From contig NC_039362.1 of NCBI RefSeq assembly GCF_003573695.1, forward strand, positions 197,055,625 to 197,119,624: 64,000 bases of DNA. The letters run 5' to 3'. This DNA comes from Papaver somniferum. Its lineage: Eukaryota > Streptophyta > Magnoliopsida > Ranunculales > Papaveraceae. Made by a program: the position numbers and the translations under genes. The notes beneath the pieces are model-generated. The model did not search any database and was not told where the DNA came from. It saw nothing but the letters and a program-made list of their open reading frames with translations. Position 1 is the first letter of the stretch; each line of letters begins with the position of its first letter. Positions 55,873-64,000 of this stretch are shown here, piece by piece.

Positions 55873-58099
55873 ATGGATTCATCAAGGTTAGTTTTCTTTT
55901 TTCTTTTTTATGAGTTTTGCTGAAATTGATCTTGTTTATTGCCTTTTTTGATGTTGTTTATGTGATTCCCATACTCTTGTTATTTCAGCAAAACCGCCTC
56001 CAACACTAGGTTTACAGTTCAGAACCCTAACATTCCCAAATCGCAGCATAAGGTTGTTGCGCATAAAAGAAAGTCTGCGAATAAGAAGGTAATAAGAAAC
56101 ACTATCTTTTTTTTAATAACAATATTGCTGCCTATGTTTCTTATCTGGATTGTAATTCGCAGGGTGACAAAGATGTTAATAAACCTCCCGAGAAATCTCG
56201 CCACCTTAAAAATGTTCCAACTTCTGTTCCCTTCCATTTACTCATCTCTTCTAAATCTTATGCGACATCTTCGCAAGATAAACCTTTATCTCAAATTCGC
56301 GAAAAAGCTGCCTCAAACTTCATTTCTTCAGCTGACCTCTCAATGATTGAAACTCCTCTTGTTGATCCTGCTGTGAATGAAACCTTTTCTCTTCCCATTG
56401 AGAATGTTTCTCAACCTTCTATCTCCACCAGTTCTCTACCTAAGTCTCTTCCTCTTTCAAAAGAAACCGTGGAGGGGATAGATACTGCCTTCAAAGTTTT
56501 ATCTGAAGTTTTGGATGATGTCAAAAAGTCTTCTATTGATCCTATCAAGTCTAATGTTTGCGAAATTCTGAGCAAGCATTTGGGTTCTGACAGAGCTGCT
56601 TCGCAGACAACTTTGGAAAAAGAATGTAATGCTCTTCGTCTCGAAAATCAGAAACTTCAGAATGTTTTACTGGATCATGATAATCTTCGCAAGAAGAATG
56701 ATGAATTGAGAGGTATGATTTTCTTATCTGTGTCTTTAACTTGCCTTTTTAATGGTTTTATCCTTCCCATATTTAATTATCCTTGAAATCCATCTTTCGC
56801 ATGTTAAGCTTTAAACCAGAAACGAATAATGGAGAGATATCAATTTGAATCTGCTGTTGATAGAGAAATCTTGATGGATCAATATAATTAATTAGATAAC
56901 CTCTATTCATATTCTCTTGATCATATAAATAATCTTACCAATGAAAATACCCAATTAGTTCAAAGACAAGATTTATTAAGTAATGAAGTATCTCGTCTTT
57001 CTTATTCTTTAACTAAACCTAATTTAGGGATGGAAACTTTATCAGATGAGAATAAAACCTTATCCCAAGAGAAGAGAACTTATTTAAACAAGATGGCGAT
57101 ATCTTCGCAACAACTTAGTATTCTTCAAAAAGTATGTGATGACCAAGAGCAATCTCTTCGTTCTTTGAGAAATGAACTTAAAGAAGTAACAGAGTCATCT
57201 ATCGCTGAAAGAGATACACTCATTCAATGTAGAATAGCTTTAAGTGTAAAGGAGAATCAGCTTAAAGAACAATATTCCAAATTAGAAGAATCTTATTCTT
57301 CTCTTGTGAAGAAAAATGCCTTTCTTATTTCTAAAGAGAAAAATCTTCAGTCTCGACTTAAAGGTTTAGTTGGAGATAAATTTGATGACGCAATGGACCG
57401 TTGGGAGAATAGTTGTCTGTCTTTGATTCAACATCTTATTTCGCAAAAGGAAGGTAGTCATAATAGTTTGACTGCCTTAATTATCTTTTCTTTGTCATAT
57501 CTTTCTGAATTCTTTATCTTAATGAAATTTTGTATTATATCTTTCACAGAGTCTGAAAAGAATCTTAATTATTCCATTTATGTTTTGGAAGCTAAATATG
57601 CCAAAATTCGCAAATAAAATGCATTGTCGTCTCTACCCTTACTGGTTCTCGCGACCGAGCAGAAAGAAGACTTGATTATCTTGCTTATTTTAAGGATATT
57701 CAAGATAGGAATCATCAGAGAGCACTTCTTCGCCAAGTTCATCTCCGGACTGAAGTCCTTGTAAATGACATTTTATTGTCCAAATCTCTTCCTCCTACAT
57801 CAATTGATCCTTTAGAAGTAGATGATGATGAAGTTCCTCGTCCTGCTGATAGTGACTATGATTACGAAAGCGGTGCAGAGGATAATTTCTTGGAAGATGA
57901 AGAAGAAATTCCTTCTAAAGAAGCATCTGCTGGTGTTAATCAAACTGAGAAAGAAATTTCTTCTGAAGAAGTAATTGCTGGTGATAATCAAGATGCTAGT
58001 CAAGGCGAAGATCAAAACCGAAATGAAGAAGAGGCTTGCGAGAATATTAGCGAAGAATTTCTGTTATCTCCTGCTACTGAAATTAATACTGAAGCTTGA
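55873..58099 (+). pseudogene. Antisense spliced coiled-coil gene of the second Tat element
   Basis: Exons 55873-55886, 55989-56088, 56163-56712, 56809 onward join in phase at GT-AG borders. The product starts MDSSSKTASNTRFTVQNPNI with a basic stretch HKVVAHKRKSANKKGDKD, then a Ser/Pro-rich region, then long heptad coiled coil (LEKECNALRLENQKLQNVLL at 56607-56670 and EQSLRSLRNELKEVTESS near 57150). An in-frame TAA at about 56889 and a frame slip at about 57615 break it. It ends in an acidic tail (57776-58099, DDDEVPRPADSDYDYESGAE). An intron also splits LISQKEG (57453) from ESEKNLNYS (about 57549). Layout matches the antisense gene at 10900-15012, but sequence similarity is not obvious. Confidence 0.7.
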
Positions 58100-59320
58100 G
58101 CTTCTTATCTAGATTTGTCTTCTTGAACTGTCTTATTTTTATCACTTTTGCGAGTTACATTTTTCAACCAACTTTGGAGTCAACTTTTCCTTTTAATATT
58201 TTGTTGATGAGAAAGATAATGCTTCTTGTTATTGATTCCCATACTTGCCTCTCATTATCTTTCTTTCAAAAAATAATCTGTTACGAATACTTATAAATAT
58301 TTTGTTTTATCATATGGTCTTATTTTGCCTTCCTAACTAAAGGTTTTATTATGCCACCGCGACAATATGACAGGCCTAAATATTCTTGCGAAAATAAAGC
58401 CCCATAACATTGCCGTCTTGCGGCGAAATCGCAGGACGTCGTCGCACTTTAATGTGAAAACCCATTGATCTCGTCTTATCCTTTTCTTTTGTATTATTGC
58501 CTCTTCAGGATTGTTGCACAAATATGACAAGTCTTAATATCCTTGCGAATAAAAAGCCTCATGACATTTGCGTCTTAAGACACTTATCAGCTCCCTAATG
58601 GAGAGTGCCGCCCTTATCTCCCCCCTGGTTGCCCCTTCAAGGAGGCGTACTTCTACCATACAAGGTTAGCTCCTCCCATCCAGTCTTAACAACAACCAGT
58701 TGTTTTCGCAGCCTCTTATCCCTTTTACCTATAGGGCTTATGGTTACGAGACTGCACCCTAAGTGGGGTTTTCTTCAGGCCGAGTGCAGTATAAGCCAAG
58801 ACTTGTCAAGAATGGCAAGGTACGCTTCAAACGTCCCTGGCACTCTTGACTCAACCGTGTACCTCGGCGCCTTGATCAGATCTGCACTCCTTGGGAGAGT
58901 CCTTATTACCTTAGTCGCCCAACCCAAGTCATATGCTTAAGCTGAGAATCCAAGGTGCCTCTCCCGGATGGGCTTTATTGACCCCAAATCTCCATGACTC
59001 AGGTTCCGGTGGCGGTGTAGCCTTTCCCTGAGCCATGCGTACCCCCTAATATGACGTACTTTAGGTCTTACATTTGCCTCTTGCGAAATTTTATTCGCGA
59101 ACTAGGGTGTACGCCATAAAGGTTCGCCCCTTTCTTTTATGTCATTGTTCTGTGATTATCTCTGCGAAAATTTCGCACATCATGATCTTGTTTTGATATG
59201 AGTAATCTTGCAATTATTCTTTCAGAATCCATAACTTCTCAAAGCTTCTTACGGATAATATTTTTAAGTACAACCTGTTCCATGGTCTGTCTAATCTATG
59301 ACCAACATCTCTCCTTCTGG
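58100..59320. other. Non-coding spacer of the second Tat element
   Basis: Region between the antisense gene and integrase, with repeated GCGAAA/TTCGC words and a GC-richer block 58600-59050 (CTCCCGGATGGGC, CCCTGAGCCATGCGTACCCC). I see no gene in it. The corresponding segment of the first element also carries no domain. Confidence 0.5.
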
Positions 59321-59325
59321 ATCCA

Positions 59326-60356
59326 TTAATCTATAAGCTCTGTTCCAACTATCTCCTTAATGATGTAAGGTCCATCCCATTTTTTCGCTAATTTTCCACC
59401 ATTTTCTCGCTGATATATTGGTGTTTCTCGCAGAACTAAATCTCCTGGTTGAAATTTGCTTATTTTGACACCTTTATTATACTCTCGGGCTAATCTTCGC
59501 TGATAATTCTCCATATGTTGTAAAGCTTTTTCTTTTCTTTCTTATAATTCATCAAGTTTATTTAAAATCAAGCTTCTCTTTTTGTTTTCGGAATAACAAC
59601 TTCTGTTGGTAACACCGCTTCAACTCCGTATGTTAAACAAAAAGGTGACATTCCAGTAGCTTCTCTTCTAGTTGTGTTATAAGCCCATACTGCATTATGT
59701 ACTTGTTCGCACCATGCTCTGTGATGTCCTTCCAATTTCTTCTTTAATATATCTGCAATTGTTTTGTTTGTTGCTTCTACTTCCCCATTAGCTTGTGGAT
59801 ACAAAGGAGTAGACTTTCCACATTTTATCTTGAATGCATTAAGTATCATTTTTATATTCTGTACTTCAAATTGTTTCCCATTATCAGATACCAACTGCGC
59901 AGGAATTCCGAATCTGCAAATGATATTTTCGAATATGAATGTAAAGATATGTTTGTCGCGAATATGTTGTACTGCCTTCACTTCTGTCCATTTTGTGAAA
60001 TAATCTGTTGCGACTATTAAGTATCTTCTTTGTCCAGATCCTGGTAAAAATGGCCCCACAATATCTAAGCCCCACTTTCCAAAAGGCCACACACTGGTTG
60101 AAGATGACAATGGTGCTCCAGGTGCATGTATTTTCTTTCCATGCCGCTGACAATCTTCGCAACGTCTTGATATTTGTTTTGCATCTTCATGCATGTATGG
60201 CCAGTAATAACCTTGCATTTTTGCTCTATGTGCCAAAGATCTTCCTCCACTATGATTGCCAGCATCCCCACTATGTAACATTTTTAGCACCTTTTCTCCT
60301 TCCTCTCGTGTCAAACATCTGAGTGATGGTCCATTAAAGGATTTTCGGTATAGCAA
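59326..60356 (-). pseudogene. Integrase of the second Tat element
   Basis: The 262-residue frame 60356-59568 has the zinc-binding HSGDAGNHSGGRSLAHRAK and CEDCQRHGKK, and the full catalytic core: TDYFTKWTEVKAV, QLVSDNGKQFEV, and NGEVEATNKTIADILKKKLE, i.e. D, D and E present. The C-terminal part continues after a break at 59514-59326 with FQPGDLVLRETPIYQ and KWDGPYIIKEIVG. Core and zinc module are in one frame, better kept than in the first element. Confidence 0.85.
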
Positions 60357-60531
60357 CCCATCTCTTAATTCATAATTCGTTGCACGGTTTTTAACTTGTG
60401 TGTTTCCAATCTATTTCTTGGTGTTTCTCCTTTCGCCAAATATGCATGAAGTTCCATTCTCCAGTCTGCGATATTGTTCATTTGTTCTTCTTCTTCATTG
60501 TCTATTATCATCATCCACGTCTTCTTCTTCT

Positions 60532-60828
60532 TTATTGATTGATGGTGACAGAAGTGTTTGTATTTTTATGCATCTCGCAGTTGGATCTGTCATCATGCTT
60601 GAGATGAAAAAAAGCGTCTGCGAGTCTGTTATCCTTTCTTGAAATGTGCCTCCATTTTATTTTTGGGATTTTCGCTGACAATTCTTCAACCAGCTTCTTG
60701 TATTTCTTCAAGGATGGTTCATTTGTAGTATACTCTCCCTTTATTTGGCGAATAACTAGCTGCGAATCACTAGTGATCCTGGCATTTTCTAGTTTCATTT
60801 CTATTGCGAATTTTAAGGCATGTATCAC
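60532..60828 (-). pseudogene. RNase H1-type domain of the second Tat element (partial frame)
   Basis: HALKFAIEMKLENARITSDS then QLVIRQIKGEY and RHISRKDNRLADA are the second half of an RNase H, with the catalytic Asp of TSDSQL and the terminal NRLADA motif. The first half is in other frames around 60830-60960 (MAFSFRLEFAS region, reverse). Confidence 0.75.
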
Positions 60829-60981
60829 AGCTTCATATTTGTTTCATTATTAGTGGATGCAAATTCCAATCTGAATGAAAAAGCCATTTTATTCCTTCTG
60901 GCGAAATTAAAACAATTCCAACTCCATTTCCTTCTCCATTTGATGATCCATCTACCAATATCTCCCATCTATTTGGTTCTG

Positions 60982-61603
60982 TTAATAATCTTTTGGATCT
61001 CCATGTTCTTCTTCTACATCCATCATTTCTTCTACTGCTTCATCTTCTTCTAAAGGAAATTCTGCCAAGAAATCTGCAACAACTTGTGATTTTGGTGAAG
61101 ACAAAATTTCATATTTAATATCAAAGTGGCCTACTTGTGCATTCCATCTCTCCACTCTTCCTGATCTTTTAGAATTCTTCATCACTGATTCAATTGGTAC
61201 TTTTGTTAATACCTTTATCTTGTGTGCTTGAAAGTATATGCGGAGCTTAAATGATGCATAAACTAATGCTAAGATTAACTTTTCAATCTTTGAGTAATTC
61301 TTCTCGGCAGTATTAAAAGTTTTGCTAATGTAATAAATGGGTTTCTCCACTCCTGCGTCTACTCGCAATAACACAACACTTAATGCATGCGACGTCGTCG
61401 CAAGATAGATCAATAATTCTTCTCCTGATTCTGTTTTGTAAAATAGTTGTATTCATAAGATGTTCTTTGATTCCTTGAAAAGCTTTTTCACATTCATCAG
61501 TCCATTTAAATTTCGCACCCTTCTTGAGTATATCGAAAAAATATTTGCATTTGTCTGATGATCGCGAAATGAATCTCCCCAGCGAAGCTAGAAGCCCATT
61601 CAA
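60982..61603 (-). pseudogene. RT-linked RNase H domain of the second Tat element
   Basis: Two frames: 61603-61325 with LLASLGRFISRSSDKCKYFF and FKWTDECEKAFQ, then 61413-60982 with IYLATTSHALSVVLLRVDAG, EKPIYYISKTFNTAEKNYSK and SPKSQVVADFLAEFP. A small frame slip at about 61420 separates them. Confidence 0.8.
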
Positions 61604-61799
61604 CTTTGTACATCTTTTATTGTTGCTGGTGTTGGCATGTCACGAACTGCTTGCACTTTTTCTGGATCAACCTGTATTCCTTCCTTTGATACAATGTAGC
61701 CTAAAAATTTTCCCGATGCAACTCCAATAGTACACTTCTCAGGATTCAATTTAATGTTATAGCCGCATTTGTTCAAAAATCTCCCTCAGGTCTTGTACA

Positions 61800-62562
61800 T
61801 GGTCTTTAGCTTCTTTACTCTTTACTAACATGTTCCACGTATACTTCTAATGTTTTGTGTATCCATTTTGCGAACACCTTCTCTACCATTCTTTGGTATG
61901 TCGCTCCCGCATTTCGCAAACCAAATGGCATTTTCGTGTAACAATATAAACCTCTAGGGGCAAAGAAAGCAGTATGTTCTTGATCTTCTTCAGCGAGAGG
62001 GATTTGGTTATACCCTTTGTACCCATCTAAAGATGATACCCTATCATTTCCCGCTGCGGATTCCACCATTTGAGGAATATCTGGTAACGGAAAACTATCT
62101 TTGGGGCAAGCTTTTTTAAATCAGTGAAATCTATGCAAATCCTGATTCCTTTGTTTTTCTTTGGGACAATGACCATATTCGCTATCCATTCTGGGTATTT
62201 AGCTTCTCTTATGATTCCCGCTCAAGCATTTTCTGTAGTTCTTCTTCTATTTGGGAATGGTAAGTTGTTGCAATTTTTCTTATTCTCTGTTTAAATGGTC
62301 TCACATTTTTGTTAATCTCCAACTTGTGGCATGCAATTGATGGATCTATTCCCGGTATCTCATCCATGCTTCCTGCGAAAACATCTTTATATTCTCGCAA
62401 CAAGTTAACAGTTCTTTCTTCTTCTTCCATATCCATTTTGGTTCCAATTCTCAATATTAGAGGTTCCTCTATAGTCCCAACGTTTATTTCTTTTGTTGGT
62501 TCTGCGGCAATGTAACTGGGTTTAGGTTCTCCCATTGGTGTTGGTTCTTTTATTGTTTTCAT
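61800..62562 (-). pseudogene. Reverse transcriptase of the second Tat element, active site lost
   Basis: 62562-62209 covers DEIPGIDPSIACHKLEINKN and FKQRIRKIATTYH. A frame slip at about 62220 leads to WIANMVIVPKKNKG and CIDFTDLKKACPKDSFPLPD. 62069-61815 has SSLDGYKGYNQIPLAEEDQE and YCYTKMPFGLRNAGATYQRM. Where the family reads YVDDMLVKSKE this copy reads YVEHVSKE and stops, because bases are missing within the catalytic aspartate codons (about 61830-61836). The polymerase cannot be active. Confidence 0.85.
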
Positions 62563-62571
62563 AGGTCCTTC

Positions 62572-63381
62572 TCATTCATCCGAAATTTCGCTGGGTATTC
62601 CTTTGCCTTTTTTTGCCCTTATCATATATACTCTAAATTCTTCTTCTTTCTTTGCTTCCTTTGCCAACTTTCTGCAAAATTGTTTCTTTTTTGCTTGTCC
62701 TTCATAATGCTTTACTTCAGTTTGATGACATAATTTCGCATTGTCAACATCTCCTCTGATTTCACCTATTCCATTTGGTGTGGGGAATTTAATACATTGA
62801 TGCAGCGTTGATACCACATCTTTTATCGCATGTATCCATGGTCTTCCTAATAACATATTATATGGTGATTCCATATCCACCACGCACAACGTTACATGTG
62901 TTTCGATTTCTCCAAGTGGAATTCGTACCACTATCTCTCCTTTAGGTTTTGTTGTAGATTTTCCAAAGTCGTGAACAGAATATGTTGAACTGGACATTTC
63001 TTCATCTTTGAATCCCATTCCCCGGAATGCGTGATAAAATATTATATCCACTGAACTTCCTGTATCGATTAAAGTTCTGTTCAATATCCATTCTCCTGTG
63101 GATTTTGTCGTTGTCTCCTTCTCTTTTCGCGTAATAGGCACTGTGATAACCAACAGAGGTGTGTGGTTCAAATTTTCTTTAGGTATTTCTGCCGCCATGA
63201 ATGTTATTTTTTGCTTTTCCCAATCTTTGAAGGGTGATGTCTTTTCTACCGCCATAACTTTCCTTCCTTCAAAATTTCGTTTATGTATTCTTCCTTTGAT
63301 GTTTTCATGGAATTCATTAATCATCATTTTTGTTATCATATTACACTCCAATCTTTTGTCATCTTCATTAATTCTATTCAT
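62572..63381 (-). pseudogene. Protease region of the second Tat element
   Basis: A 269-residue frame contains LNRTLIDTGSSVDIIFYHAF (active-site DTGSS), VRIPLGEIETHVTLCVVDME and SPYNMLLGRPWIHAIKDVVS. It starts within what is normally the gag-protease linker (MINEFHENIKGRIHKRNFEG). There is no gag capsid or zinc knuckle upstream. The frame is intact and ends just before the RT frame. Confidence 0.8.
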
Positions 63382-63471
63382 CTTTCTTCTAACTGATTCA
63401 CTGATTTATTTAATCACTTTCTTGATTTGAATCTTCTCAACAACAATCTTCAACTTTCGATCTTCAATTTC

Positions 63472-63488
63472 CCCTGTTTCTAGCGCCA
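63472..63488 (-). other. Primer-binding site of the second Tat element
   Basis: TGGCGCTAGAAACAGGG on the minus strand, three bases from the LTR, identical to the site of the first Tat element. Confidence 0.75.
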
Positions 63489-63491
63489 TTA

Positions 63492-63963
63492 TGTAGTTGC
63501 AGGAAATCCCACACTACACCCCTCATATGATTTCATTATTATTCAACTCATTTTTAGGTTTATACTCTTAATTTTATTGATCAATCTTAGAATCTTCTTA
63601 CAAGAAAAGATAAAGAAATTAAGAATAATCTTTGCTCTAGACTTTCTCTCTCCTATTTACTTGTTTCTTACTTCAAAAAAGATTTCTCCATCTCTTTACA
63701 ACTCGAACGACTATTTATAGGAAAATACATGGTGGATGACAGCTAATCTGTCCTTTATTTTCGGGTATGGTCTGCGACATTCTCGCAACCTTATAAATGT
63801 TAATTTCGCAAACTCTCTAATTTTTGCAGGACTATCATATCTTTCTCGTGATCTTAGCTGACGTCATTTATTTTATCATTTCCGAAATTGTTCTGCGACG
63901 CTGTTGTGCTGTGTCATTGGTAATTTCGCTGAAATATTTTCATTGCGAGATTCTGATCCTACA
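63492..63963 (-). repeat. 5' LTR of the second Tat element
   Basis: Plus-strand ends TGTAGTTGCAGG and GATCCTACA. On the minus strand a TATA-like CCTATAAATAG (63713-63723) could start transcription. Confidence 0.85.
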
Positions 63964-63968
63964 ACCAC

Positions 63969-64000
63969 ACTGTATTAAGCCGCTACAGACATTAGCCTAC
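63969..64000. repeat. Right remainder of the host LTR-like repeat
   Basis: ACTGTATTAAGCCGCTACAG continues the repeat interrupted at 54997. It runs off the window. Confidence 0.4.

Larger units (their letters stand above)
54998..63963 (-). mobile_element. Second Tat-type Ty3/gypsy element, 9.0 kb, gag-less
   Basis: LTRs of 474 bp (54998-55471) and 472 bp (63492-63963) differ at about a dozen positions. Flanking ACCAT/ACCAC is the likely 5-bp duplication. It is on the minus strand: primer site 63472-63488, protease 62572-63381, RT, two RNase H segments, integrase, then a spliced antisense gene before the 3' LTR. Only about 90 bp separate the primer site from the protease ORF, so gag is missing. 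RT is broken at its active site. The element is smaller than its relative at 9702-22995 but built the same way. Confidence 0.85.

Overview
This is nuclear DNA from a flowering plant, most likely a eudicot. The evidence is genes with short GT-AG introns, plant-type F-box remnants, a cytosolic HSC70-type pseudogene, a neprosin-family gene, and a dense load of LTR retrotransposons, CACTA-type DNA transposons and MITEs. I cannot name the species from the sequence alone. Only one host gene looks intact: a seven-exon neprosin-domain (DUF239) gene at 25067-26826. Nearly everything else is a transposon, a transposon relic, a tandem array or a broken gene.

Left third. Bases 1-780 are an F-box pseudogene. 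Bases 913-3317 are a 2.4 kb solo LTR with a CTTAG target duplication, packed with GGCATGCC-rich tandem repeats. A young gag- and pol-less LTR element (5024-7806, GTTTC duplication) interrupts a possible exon. Bases 8421-9149 hold a foldback element made of GCGTT/AACGC hairpins. Bases 9437-24076 are an HSC70 pseudogene split by a 13.3 kb Ty3/gypsy element of Tat type (9702-22995, GTTGT duplication). That element lies on the minus strand and carries gag, protease, RT, RNase H and integrase, all frameshifted, plus a spliced coiled-coil gene on the opposite strand next to its 3' LTR. A fragment of an aspartic-protease-like gene follows the pseudogene.

Middle. The neprosin gene (25067-26826) is followed by an F-box pseudogene (27208-27918). 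Next comes a three-level nest: a Stowaway-like MITE (27942-32795) holds a decayed gypsy element (28200-32723, GATGA duplication), whose gag is split by a second copy of the 2.4 kb solo LTR (29074-31439).

Right half. A 17.4 kb CACTA-type transposon (33529-50977, TAA duplication) shows no transposase. It contains a 4 kb non-autonomous LTR element (33766-37753), captured host-gene pieces including an SR splicing-factor fragment, and three very large repeat fields: a palindromic ATATGTAC array, an 81-bp tandem array, and an inverted array of alternating 55-58 bp units. Bases 51857-54590 hold several SANT/MYB-like domain ORFs and a zinc-finger (GRF-like) remnant between GCGTT-rich ends. A second, smaller Tat-type element (54998-63963) lacks gag and has a destroyed RT active site, but keeps a clear integrase and its own spliced antisense coiled-coil gene. 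It is inserted in another repeat that runs off the right edge.

Exon, LTR and target-site positions were read by eye from the sequence. Family names come from recognised motifs, not from database searches.
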